A DNA stretch of 55,958 nt from Pseudomonas folii (GTDB lineage Bacteria; Pseudomonadota; Gammaproteobacteria; Pseudomonadales; Pseudomonadaceae): assembly GCF_014357575.1 (NCBI RefSeq), contig NZ_JACONW010000018.1:1-55958 (forward strand), in the 5' to 3' direction. The first letter of the stretch is position 1. Each line of letters begins with the position of its first letter. The notes beneath the pieces were generated by a model, which worked only from the letters and a program-made list of their open reading frames with translations, was not told the DNA's origin and did no database searches. Of this stretch, positions 37,239 to 45,353 are shown one piece after another. A program made the translations under genes and the position numbers.

Positions 37239-37466
37239 ATGAAGTTGCCTCTTATTGGTGCGGGCGTGGTATTGGGTTTTGCACTTTGCGGTGCTGCAAT
37301 CGCTGCTGAAGCGACCGATGCCGATGCGAAGTCGGGTGCTACCGATTCCACGGTGCTGACCCAGACTCAAGACGCCAAAGTGTTGAAAAAACAGCAGGCC
37401 CAGACCACCAAAGGTGGCCGTCCTCTGGACACCACCAAAAACAATTCGCAGAAAACCTCGAATTGA
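37239..37466 (+). CDS. Small exported protein upstream of gspE
   Basis: A 75-residue protein with a Sec signal peptide (MKLPLIGAGVVLGFALCGAA.., cut after AIAA). The mature ~52 residues are Lys/Thr/Gln/Asp-rich, without cysteines or hydrophobic segments, and are likely disordered. A GGGAG ribosome site precedes the ATG. It lies 64 bases before the first type II secretion gene and could share its promoter. No domain is recognised. Confidence 0.75.
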   Translation: MKLPLIGAGVVLGFALCGAAIAAEATDADAKSGATDSTVLTQTQDAKVLKKQQAQTTKGGRPLDTTKNNSQKTSN

Positions 37467-37530
37467 TGGTCTAAACGTTTTTCTGCCGGCCTCCTGATCC
37501 GATCCCGATTCGGTCAAGAGGCTGGTAACC

Positions 37531-39300
37531 TTGCCCCTTCGATCTGTACAGATGCCCGCACCTATGTTGTCCGCCCCCGTCGATACCTCCCGATTAGTGA
37601 TCCCCGATGCCGAGCAGGTTTGCGCCTGGCTGATGGAAAATGCCGGTCTTAAGACCGTTGATCTGGAACGTGCCCGGCGTCTGGCTCAGGAATCGGCTCA
37701 AGAATCTGAAGCCGCCGAGCTGCTGGGCCTGCTGACCCGATTGGGTCTGGTCTCCGAATTTGAATTGGCCCGTGCCTGGGCTGCTCTTCTGGGTGCGCCG
37801 CTGGTGCTGGCCGAGTCCGCGCCACCGTTGCTGGACCCGTTGCCTCCGTTGACCGAGCGCTTCATGCGTCACTACCAGATCGTGCCGCTGGGTTGGAGCG
37901 ATGGTGGCTTGCGCGTGCTGGCAGCCAATCCGCACCTGCTGTATCCGTTTCAGGCCGTCGCGTACGCGTGCGATGTGCCGGTCTGGCTGTCGGTTGGCCC
38001 GCGCAACGAAGTCGAAACCCTCATCGAGCGTTATTACGGTCAAGGTCGCTCAGCCATGGGCACGCTGATCGAGAACCTCGACGAAGAGGGCGGCTCGCTG
38101 GAAGACATCGAACACCTGAAAGACATGGCGTCCGAGGCGCCGGTGATTCGTCTGGTCAACCTGATCCTGCAACGTGCCGTCGAACATCGCGCCTCCGACA
38201 TCCACATCGAACCGTTTGAAAGCCAGCTCAAAGTCCGCTACCGCATCGACGGTGTCCTGCACGAGGCCGAAGCGCCGCCGTCCAGTTCATCGGCAGCCGT
38301 GATCTCCCGGGTGAAGATCATGGCCCGGCTTGATATTGCCGAGCGTCGTCTGCCTCAGGACGGGCGGATCATGCTGCGTATTCAAGGCAAAGAGCTCGAC
38401 TTGCGGGTGTCCACGGTTCCCACCAGTTTTGGTGAGTCGGTGGTCATGCGTCTGCTGGATCGGCAGACCATCAATTTCGACTTCCCAAGCCTGGGCTTCG
38501 ACGGCGAGCGCCTCGACGAATTTCTGGAAGTGCTGGAACGTCCTCACGGCATCCTGTTGGTGACCGGTCCGACCGGCTCCGGGAAAACCACCACGCTCTA
38601 TACCGCGCTGTCCCGGCTCAACACCGCCGAACGCAAAATCATCACTGTTGAAGACCCGGTGGAGTACCAGCTCGAAGGCATCAACCAGATTCAGGTCAAG
38701 CCTGCTATCGGTCTGGACTTCGCCGGAGCACTGCGCTCCATCGTGCGTCAGGACCCGGACGTGATCATGATCGGTGAGATGCGTGACCTGGAAACCTGCC
38801 GCATCGCGATTCAGTCCTCGCTCACCGGTCACCTGGTGCTCTCGACCCTGCATACCAACAGCGCGGCGGCGAGTATCACCCGTCTGTTGGACATGGGCGT
38901 CGAGAGTTATCTGATTGCTTCCACCGTGAACGGCATCCTGGCCCAGCGTCTGGTGCGTCGTCTCGATCCTGCGACCCGCGAAGCGTTTGAAGCACCGCCT
39001 GAATTAATAGAAGAGCATGGACTTGATCGTTTTACTGACGAGCGTCCAATCATGCTGTACCGTCCACGCCCCGATGCGCCCGGTGGTGGCTATCGCGGCC
39101 GTAGTGCCATCACTGAATTGCTGGTGATGAACGAAGAATTGCGCAGCCTGTTGATGCGTCATGCCGATGCGTCGACGCTGGAGCAAGCGGCTCGTCGCGG
39201 TGGTTTGCGGACCCTGCATGAAGAAGGTCTGCGTCAGGCAGTGGCCGGTGTCACCTCTCTTGAGGAAGTCTTGCGGGTGACCCGTGGGGAAGGTAATTGA
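37531..39300 (+). CDS. gspE: Type II secretion ATPase GspE
   Basis: A 589-residue cytoplasmic hexameric ATPase that drives pseudopilus assembly. An N1E/MshEN-like domain leads to Walker A GPTGSGKT at 346-353, the Asp box, Walker B VIMIGEM at 411-417 and the His box LVLSTLHTN. The usual tetracysteine zinc motif between about 475 and 525 is missing: the segment LVRRLDPATREAF has no cysteines, and its partner before GYRGRSAITEL has none either. The TTG at 37531 has an AAGAGG site 10 bases away; ATGs at 37552 and 37564 are alternatives. It is the first gene of the operon and overlaps gspF by 4 bases. Confidence 0.92.
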   Translation: MPLRSVQMPAPMLSAPVDTSRLVIPDAEQVCAWLMENAGLKTVDLERARRLAQESAQESEAAELLGLLTRLGLVSEFELARAWAALLGAPLVLAESAPPLLDPLPPLTERFMRHYQIVPLGWSDGGLRVLAANPHLLYPFQAVAYACDVPVWLSVGPRNEVETLIERYYGQGRSAMGTLIENLDEEGGSLEDIEHLKDMASEAPVIRLVNLILQRAVEHRASDIHIEPFESQLKVRYRIDGVLHEAEAPPSSSSAAVISRVKIMARLDIAERRLPQDGRIMLRIQGKELDLRVSTVPTSFGESVVMRLLDRQTINFDFPSLGFDGERLDEFLEVLERPHGILLVTGPTGSGKTTTLYTALSRLNTAERKIITVEDPVEYQLEGINQIQVKPAIGLDFAGALRSIVRQDPDVIMIGEMRDLETCRIAIQSSLTGHLVLSTLHTNSAAASITRLLDMGVESYLIASTVNGILAQRLVRRLDPATREAFEAPPELIEEHGLDRFTDERPIMLYRPRPDAPGGGYRGRSAITELLVMNEELRSLLMRHADASTLEQAARRGGLRTLHEEGLRQAVAGVTSLEEVLRVTRGEGN

Positions 39301-40499
39301 GCCTGTTTAAATTTCGCGCCCTGGACAGCCAGGGCGTTGCTCAAAATGGCACCCTGGATGCCAAGGATCAGGACGCGGCCGTTGCCGTGCTGCAAAAGCG
39401 CGGCCTGCTGGTCCTGCAGATTGACCCTGCGGGTATGGGCGGGCTGCGTAACGCTCTCGGCCGCGGCATGCTTAATGGGGCCGCGCTGGTGAGTTTTACC
39501 CAGCAACTGGCGACCTTGCTGGGTGCCGGTCAGCCTCTGGAGCGCTCGTTGGGGATTCTGCTCAAGCAGCCCGGCCAGCCGCAGACCCGGGCGTTGATCG
39601 AGCGCATTCGCGAACAGGTCAAGGCCGGTAAGCCGCTCTCGGCAGCGCTGGAAGAGGAGGGCGCGCAGTTTTCTTCTCTTTATATAAGCATGGTCCGCGC
39701 AGGCGAGGCAGGCGGTGCGCTGGAAAGCACGTTGCGCCAGCTCAGTGATTATCTGGAGCGCAGTCAGTTGCTGCGTGGCGAAGTGATCAACGCGCTGATC
39801 TACCCGGCGTTTCTGGTTGTGGGCGTGCTGGGTTCTCTGGCTTTGCTGCTGGCCTACGTGGTGCCGCAATTCGTGCCGATCTTCAAGGATCTGGGGGTGC
39901 CGATCCCGTTGATCACTGAAGTGATCCTTGGCCTGGGTGAGTTTTTAAGTGCTTACGGACTGGCGGTATTGGCCGGGTTGATCGCCTTGATCTGGCTGCT
40001 GATGGTGCGTCGCAAGGACCCGGCCCGACGTGAACGTCACGATCGTCGTCTGTTGGGTATTCGCGTCATCGGCCCTCTGCTGCAACGGATCGAAGCCGCT
40101 CGTCTGGCGCGAACATTGGGCACACTTCTCAATAATGGCGTTGCGTTGTTACAAGCGCTGGTCATTGCTCGTCAGGTCTGTACTAATCGCGCGCTGCAAG
40201 CGCAGGTCGCGCAAGCCGCAGAGTCGGTGAAAGGTGGCGGCACCCTGGCCAGTGCCTTTGGCGCCGAGCCGCTGTTGCCGGATTTGGCCTTGCAAATGAT
40301 TGAGGTCGGCGAGCAGGCGGGTGAACTGGACACCATGTTGCTCAAGGTCGCGGATGTGTTCGACATCGAGGCCAAGCGCGGCATCGACCGGATGCTCGCG
40401 GCGCTGGTACCTGCTCTGACCGTGGTCATGGCCGGGATGGTGGCGGTGATCATGCTCGCGATCATGCTGCCGTTGATGAGCCTGACCAGCAATATCTGA
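39297..40499 (+). CDS. gspF: Type II secretion platform protein GspF
   Basis: A 400-residue inner-membrane platform protein. Two T2SSF domains (~70-190 and ~270-395) are each followed by hydrophobic segments; FTQQLATLLGAGQPLERSL and LARTLGTLLNNGVALLQAL are the paired repeats. The TTG start overlaps the gspE stop (TTGA). It contacts GspE and GspL and organises pseudopilus assembly. Confidence 0.94.
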   Translation: MSLFKFRALDSQGVAQNGTLDAKDQDAAVAVLQKRGLLVLQIDPAGMGGLRNALGRGMLNGAALVSFTQQLATLLGAGQPLERSLGILLKQPGQPQTRALIERIREQVKAGKPLSAALEEEGAQFSSLYISMVRAGEAGGALESTLRQLSDYLERSQLLRGEVINALIYPAFLVVGVLGSLALLLAYVVPQFVPIFKDLGVPIPLITEVILGLGEFLSAYGLAVLAGLIALIWLLMVRRKDPARRERHDRRLLGIRVIGPLLQRIEAARLARTLGTLLNNGVALLQALVIARQVCTNRALQAQVAQAAESVKGGGTLASAFGAEPLLPDLALQMIEVGEQAGELDTMLLKVADVFDIEAKRGIDRMLAALVPALTVVMAGMVAVIMLAIMLPLMSLTSNI

Positions 40500-40521
40500 A
40501 TTTTCGAAAGAGGAAACGATT

Positions 40522-40956
40522 GTGATGAGTTTCAGCCGTAAACGCTTCAAACCGGGCCGCAGACAAACCGGCTTCACCTTGCTGGAAATGCTCGCAGTTA
40601 TCGTACTGCTGGGTATCGTGGCGACCATTGTTGTGCGTCAGGTCGGCGGTAACGTCGACAAGGGCAAATACGGTGCGGGCAAGGCGCAGTTGGCCAGCCT
40701 GTCGATGAAGATCGAAAGTTATGCGCTGGACGTTGGTTCGCCGCCTAAAACCCTTCAGCAATTGGTGGAGAAATCCGGCAATGCTTCCGGCTGGGCTGGC
40801 CCATATGCCAAGCCATCGGACCTCAAAGACCCGTTTGGTCACGCGTTCGGCTATCGCTTCCCGGGTCAGCACGGCACGTTTGACTTGATCTTTTTCGGCC
40901 AGGACGGCCAGGCAGGCGGCGAAGGCTACAGCGCCGACCTGGGCAACTGGGAATAA
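40522..40956 (+). CDS. gspG: Major pseudopilin GspG
   Basis: A 144-residue prepilin. The leader ends RRQTG, cut before FTLLEMLAVIVLLGIVATIV, with the invariant Glu at +5 of the mature protein. The C-terminal DPFGHAFGYRFPGQHG is the GspG calcium-loop region. The start is GTG at 40522 (AGAGGAAA site 7 bases away) or the next codon ATG at 40525. A separate prepilin peptidase must process it; none lies in this window. Confidence 0.95.
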   Translation: MMSFSRKRFKPGRRQTGFTLLEMLAVIVLLGIVATIVVRQVGGNVDKGKYGAGKAQLASLSMKIESYALDVGSPPKTLQQLVEKSGNASGWAGPYAKPSDLKDPFGHAFGYRFPGQHGTFDLIFFGQDGQAGGEGYSADLGNWE

Positions 40957-40965
40957 TCACCGATC

Positions 40966-41403
40966 ATGAACAGTCGTGCTGCAAGCCGTGGTTTCACCCT
41001 GATGGAAATGCTGGTGGTCATCGTGTTGATGAGTATCGCCATTGGCCTCGTAGGGTTCGGTTTACAGCAGGGCCTGAGTGCGGCGAAAGAGCGCCAGACC
41101 GTCGGGCAAATGGTCAACGCTTTACGCGCAACACGGGTCAAGGCGATTGTCACCGGGCAACCGGCGCGGACGGTTTTTGATCTCCGGTCGAAAGCCTTCC
41201 AGGCCCCTGACCAGCGTATTCATCACTGGCCGCCGGAATTGCAGGTAACTTTGCAGACGGCTGCGGAGATGGGCTCGACTGTCGAGTTCTACCCGGACGG
41301 CGGTTCTACCGGTGGCAACCTGACTCTGGTTAATGGTGACCGGCGCTGGCGCATCGACATCGGCTGGCTGACAGGCAGCGTGCAATCCAAGGCGTTGCCA
41401 TGA
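40966..41403 (+). CDS. gspH: Minor pseudopilin GspH
   Basis: A 145-residue prepilin with a very short leader: MNSRAASRG is cut before FTLMEMLVVIVLMSIAIGLV. The C-terminal globular part has the GspH-like NLTLVNGDRRWRIDIGWLTG strand pattern. The stop overlaps the gspI start (ATGA). Confidence 0.88.
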   Translation: MNSRAASRGFTLMEMLVVIVLMSIAIGLVGFGLQQGLSAAKERQTVGQMVNALRATRVKAIVTGQPARTVFDLRSKAFQAPDQRIHHWPPELQVTLQTAAEMGSTVEFYPDGGSTGGNLTLVNGDRRWRIDIGWLTGSVQSKALP

Positions 41404-41777
41404 GCGGCGGCAGCCAAGGTGGTTTCACCTTGCTGGAAATGCTTGCAGCGCTGACCGTGATGGCGGTGTGCAGCAGCGTGTTGCTGGTGGCATTCGGGCA
41501 GAGCGCGCGGTCTTTGCAACAAGTGTCGCAGAGCGACCGCCTGACACATGCGGCGCGTACGATTCTGGATCAGGAGGCCGCCGGACCGCTGGAAAGCGGT
41601 ACCCGGCAAGGTGTGCTGGCGGGCGATATAAGCTGGCAGCTGGATATACAGCAGATGCCGGGACGCAACGGTCAGGCACGAATGTTCCGGCTGGACCTCG
41701 ACGTACGTGAACATCAGCGCCGGGCACAGTTCAGCACACTCAGGTTACGTGGCGCAGTCACCGGAGCCGGATCTTGA
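41400..41777 (+). CDS. gspI: Minor pseudopilin GspI
   Basis: A 125-residue prepilin. MSGGSQGG is cut before FTLLEMLAALTVMAVCSSVL. GspI nucleates the pseudopilus tip with GspJ and GspK. It overlaps both neighbours by 4 bases. Confidence 0.87.
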   Translation: MSGGSQGGFTLLEMLAALTVMAVCSSVLLVAFGQSARSLQQVSQSDRLTHAARTILDQEAAGPLESGTRQGVLAGDISWQLDIQQMPGRNGQARMFRLDLDVREHQRRAQFSTLRLRGAVTGAGS

Positions 41778-42394
41778 GACCGACCCAGCGTGGTTTCACG
41801 CTGCTGGAAATCATGTTGGTGCTGAGCCTGCTGGGTGTATTGCTCGTTCTGGTGGGCGGCGCGATGCTCGGTGCCAACCGGGCTGTGCTCAAGGCCCAGC
41901 GTTACACCACCAGTCTGGATGAGATGCGTGCGGCGCAGAATTTCCTGCGAGATTCCATTGGGCAGGCTTTACCGCTGGACAGTTCGGAAGACGACAGCGA
42001 AAGTAGCGGCTTTTTTGTCGGCTCAAGCCAGCGGTTGCAATTTGTTGCCACGTTGCCGGGGGAGCTGGGCGGCGGGATTCAGTTGCACACCCTTGAGGTA
42101 AAGGATCGGGAGTTGCAGGTCGCCTTCGCGCAGATTCTGAGCACCGCCGATGGCACGACTTCCAGACCGTGGGGCGACCCACAAGTGCTGGCGCGTAACG
42201 TTGAGTCGCTGAGTCTGAGTTACCGAGGGGTCACACCCAAAGGTGAGCCCACTGGCTGGATGGCCGACTGGCCCTGGCCAACGCGCTTGCCGCGAGCGGT
42301 GCGTATCGATGCGAAACTCAACGGTCCGGTGCCATGGCTGACTGAAGTGGTGGCGTTGCGGCTGGATCTGTCGGGTGGAGCGGGCGGCCAATGA
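41774..42394 (+). CDS. gspJ: Minor pseudopilin GspJ
   Basis: A 206-residue prepilin starting at TTG (TTGA overlap with the gspI stop). RPTQRG is cut before FTLLEIMLVLSLLGVLLVLV. The globular domain carries the GspJ pattern PWGDPQVLARNVESLSLSYR and ends VALRLDLSGG. It forms the tip complex with GspI and GspK. Confidence 0.87.
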   Translation: MRPTQRGFTLLEIMLVLSLLGVLLVLVGGAMLGANRAVLKAQRYTTSLDEMRAAQNFLRDSIGQALPLDSSEDDSESSGFFVGSSQRLQFVATLPGELGGGIQLHTLEVKDRELQVAFAQILSTADGTTSRPWGDPQVLARNVESLSLSYRGVTPKGEPTGWMADWPWPTRLPRAVRIDAKLNGPVPWLTEVVALRLDLSGGAGGQ

Positions 42395-43134
42395 GGACCG
42401 CATCCGACAACCAGCGCAATCAGCGCGGCGTCGCGCTGCTGCTGGTTTTATGGGCTCTGGCGCTGCTCAGTCTGTTGCTCGGCAGCCTGGCCAGTTGGGT
42501 GCAACTGGAAAGTCGCCAGGCATTGTGGGCCCGGCAGCACACTCAGGCGCATTTGGCAGCTGAGGCCGGTCTGGCCATGGCAGTAAAAGGTTTGAGTGAC
42601 CCGCTGGAACGTAAACGCTGGGTCGCCGATGGCCGGGAAGTTGCATTGCGCTTTGATGATGCGCAACTGCGTATCAGGGTGCGCAGCGAGCGCGGCAAGC
42701 TGGATTTGAACAGTGCAGTGGCGGGTGATATTGCCCGTCTGGCCCAGGCTTGTGGTGCCGGGAAAGATCAGGCTGCGGCCATGGCCCAGGAGATTGAAAG
42801 CCGTCGCGGCTCGGGTTCGCCGCCGCTGCGGGTGATTGAAGAAGTCAGGCAATTACCGGGCATGACTCAGGCGCTATACCGCCAGATGCTGCCGGAAGTG
42901 ACCTTGTGGAGCGGACTGGACCGGCCTGAACCGGCCTTTGCATCGCCGTTGCTGCGGCGCGCCTTGAACCTTCCAAACCAGAGCGCGGTGGGTAGCGATC
43001 CGGGTGAAGTATTGATGATCGAAAGTTACGCGCAACGCCCCGGCGGTTTTCATGCCGAGCTACAGACCACTGTTTTATTGAGCCCATCGGAGGGAAGCGC
43101 ACAGCCTTATCGGGTCCTGCGTTGGCAAGAATGA
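42391..43134 (+). CDS. gspK: Minor pseudopilin GspK
   Basis: A 247-residue tip pseudopilin. NQRG precedes VALLLVLWALALLSLLLGSL; as in other GspK proteins, the usual Glu at +5 is absent. The later RGKLDLNSA and VIEEVRQLPGMTQALYRQML are family patterns. It is shorter than the ~320 residues usual for GspK, with part of the globular domain reduced. The stop overlaps the gspL start (ATGA). Confidence 0.87.
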   Translation: MRTASDNQRNQRGVALLLVLWALALLSLLLGSLASWVQLESRQALWARQHTQAHLAAEAGLAMAVKGLSDPLERKRWVADGREVALRFDDAQLRIRVRSERGKLDLNSAVAGDIARLAQACGAGKDQAAAMAQEIESRRGSGSPPLRVIEEVRQLPGMTQALYRQMLPEVTLWSGLDRPEPAFASPLLRRALNLPNQSAVGSDPGEVLMIESYAQRPGGFHAELQTTVLLSPSEGSAQPYRVLRWQE

Positions 43135-44204
43135 ATCGACTATTTTCAGCGCGGCAGATGACTTTGCCTGCGCCTTTACTGGCCCTTGCCGAACGTATCG
43201 CCCAACAGTGGCGCGGCAGCCTGCTGCAACGTGGCTGGCAATTGTGGCTGGTGGAACTGCGGGCCTGCATGCCCGAGAAACTGCAGCGGCTGTTGATTCA
43301 CGACACGCCGGAGCATCTGCATGTCTGGCCATTGGTGGAGTCCTTGCCGGTTCTGCCTGCAAACGTACAACAGATTTTGTTGCTGCCGCCGTCAATGGTA
43401 CTCGTGCAAACCCTGCAACTGCCTCTGGCGGCTGCCCGGGACTTGAACACCGTGGTCGGTTACGAGTTGGATCGATTTACGCCATACGATGCCTCGCAGC
43501 TATATTTTGTCGCTCGGCAGGACAAGCGTAGCGGGGCGTTTATTCAGGTCACACTGGTGGCGATTCTGCGTGAGCGGCTGGATGCGATTCTCAGTGAGTG
43601 CGCTACCCTCGGTTTGCAGCCGCACGCGGTGGATGTGGGCAGCGATCAGGCGTCTCGTCTTGGGGTTGACCTGCTGCCCGCTCCGTTGCGACCGCGACAG
43701 AAGCGCAACGGTCTGGGCCTGCAACGCAAACTCCTCTGGCTGTGCGGCGGCCTGTTGATCGTCGCCATGTTTCTCTGGCTCGACAGTCGCCAGCAATTGC
43801 TGGAAGAAATGCAAAGTACCGTCCAGGCGCAAAGAGCCCAGGTCGCGCAGATCCAGAAAATCCGCCAGCAACTGACCAATACCCGCGGCGCAGCCAGTTA
43901 CCTGATCCAGCGCAAAGCCGCGCAGCCGACGTTTGCTTCGCTGCTCAACGAACTGACGGCTTGCCTGCCGCGCGACACCTGGATAGACCAACTGGAAATC
44001 AATGACAGCGCCGAAGTTTCGTTTTCCGGGCAAAGCGCCAAGGCTAGCGCCCTGATCGCTCGGGTGAAAGATTGCCACAGCCTGGACAACGCTCAATTCC
44101 AGGGTGTTATCCAGCCTGACCCACAAACCGGCAAGGATCGTTTCTCGCTGCGCGCCCATTTGCATCAGGAGGCCGCAAATGCGCCGACCACTGACCAGCC
44201 GTGA
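43131..44204 (+). CDS. gspL: Type II secretion assembly protein GspL (PilM/PilN-like)
   Basis: A 357-residue bitopic protein. The cytoplasmic actin-like part (~40-185) contains LPLAAARDLNTVVGYELDRF, the single transmembrane helix is at ~201-218, and the periplasmic part is a PilN-like coiled coil and ferredoxin fold. It links GspE to the inner-membrane platform. The ATG at 43131 overlaps the gspK stop; the TTG at 43122 is a weaker alternative. Confidence 0.85.
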   Translation: MNRLFSARQMTLPAPLLALAERIAQQWRGSLLQRGWQLWLVELRACMPEKLQRLLIHDTPEHLHVWPLVESLPVLPANVQQILLLPPSMVLVQTLQLPLAAARDLNTVVGYELDRFTPYDASQLYFVARQDKRSGAFIQVTLVAILRERLDAILSECATLGLQPHAVDVGSDQASRLGVDLLPAPLRPRQKRNGLGLQRKLLWLCGGLLIVAMFLWLDSRQQLLEEMQSTVQAQRAQVAQIQKIRQQLTNTRGAASYLIQRKAAQPTFASLLNELTACLPRDTWIDQLEINDSAEVSFSGQSAKASALIARVKDCHSLDNAQFQGVIQPDPQTGKDRFSLRAHLHQEAANAPTTDQP

Positions 44205-44832
44205 ACGTCGCGGTGCAGCGCTGATCGTACTGGCGTTGGTGCTGTGCTTCGCCTATTGGCTGCTGATCGACAGTTGGTTCGCCGGGCCGCTGCGTGAAAT
44301 CGATGCTCAGGCCGACCAGTTACGTGAACAGCAACAGCGCTACGCGGGCTTGCTCAGCCAGGGCAACACGCTGAAAAAACAACTGGAACAGGCCCGCAAC
44401 GACCCTGCCAGTAGTACCAGCCTGTTGCCCGGCGATGATCCCAGCGCCGTGGCTGCCGATTTGATGCAGCGCATCGCGGACTTGATCAATACTCAAGCAA
44501 CCACCGGTGGCGGCTGTGCCTTGACCCAGCGCATGCCGATCACGCCGGAACAGGACAGCGCCGAGCCATATCGCCAGGTCAAAGTCAGCCTGACGCTGGA
44601 ATGCGCCATCGAGCCCTTGACCGCAATTCTCCATGAGCTGGAATACCAGCGACCGTTTCTGTTCGTCGATGAAATGAGCGTGCGCCGTGGCGCTGATGCG
44701 CCGAGCAAAGGCGGGGCTGGCAAGCTGGTCGCGCATCTGCTGGTCCGTGGTTATCTGCAACCGGCAGGCGTTGAAGTTGAAGAGGCGTCCGAAGCTCAAG
44801 AAGCGCCTGAAACCGAGGAGGATGCCCAATGA
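44179..44832 (+). CDS. gspM: Type II secretion protein GspM (PilO-like)
   Basis: A 217-residue bitopic protein. An N-terminal helix (GAALIVLALVLCFAYWLLID) is followed by a coiled coil (DAQADQLREQQQRYAGLLSQ) and a ferredoxin-like domain. The acidic C-terminal tail (EVEEASEAQEAPETEEDAQ) is a local oddity. An AGGAGG site precedes the ATG at 44179, inside the gspL end (26-base overlap). It partners GspL. Confidence 0.85.
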   Translation: MRRPLTSRERRGAALIVLALVLCFAYWLLIDSWFAGPLREIDAQADQLREQQQRYAGLLSQGNTLKKQLEQARNDPASSTSLLPGDDPSAVAADLMQRIADLINTQATTGGGCALTQRMPITPEQDSAEPYRQVKVSLTLECAIEPLTAILHELEYQRPFLFVDEMSVRRGADAPSKGGAGKLVAHLLVRGYLQPAGVEVEEASEAQEAPETEEDAQ

Positions 44833-45353
44833 TCGGTTCATTGCGCTCCACCGAATGGGGCTTGCTCGGTCTGGCGGCCGTTCTCGGTCTGGTCATTACC
44901 GCAATTGTCAGCGGTGCTGCCAACTCACCGGACTGGTTGCCGGCACAAGCTCCGCGCTCGCAAAATGACAACGCCGGAAAAGCCCTTGTCGCCCCGAGTG
45001 CCACGCTGCAAAGCCTTGCGCCAACCTGGCAAGCCCCGCTGTTCAGTACCGACCGCACGCCGGATCGCTCGGTTGGAAAAGCTCAAGCGTCCAGTCTCGC
45101 GGGACTGACGTTGACCGGTATCATGATCGACGGCGAACTGCGGGTTGCCTTGATCAAGCGTACTGACGGACCACCGCTGAAAGTACACCAGGGCGAGTCA
45201 CTGCCCAATGGCTGGAAGCTGGAAAAGCTGACCCCTATGCAAGCCGATTTTTCTTCCGACGGCCGCACCCAAAGCCTGGCGCTACGTGCGCTGCGTTTGC
45301 CGCCGCCGTCCAAAACACCACCGATTTCTCTTCCTCGCGAGTCCACCCAGTAA
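44829..45353 (+). CDS. Short GspC/GspN-like clamp protein
   Basis: A 174-residue bitopic protein. One N-terminal helix (~10-32) and a linker lead to a domain at ~88-155 with the GspC homology-region pattern SLAGLTLTGIMIDGELRVAL and VHQGESLPNGWKLEKL. There is no C-terminal PDZ or coiled-coil domain, so it is a minimal GspC. It probably contacts the N0 domain of GspD, encoded immediately downstream with no gap. Databases may call it GspN. Confidence 0.8.
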   Translation: MIGSLRSTEWGLLGLAAVLGLVITAIVSGAANSPDWLPAQAPRSQNDNAGKALVAPSATLQSLAPTWQAPLFSTDRTPDRSVGKAQASSLAGLTLTGIMIDGELRVALIKRTDGPPLKVHQGESLPNGWKLEKLTPMQADFSSDGRTQSLALRALRLPPPSKTPPISLPRESTQ

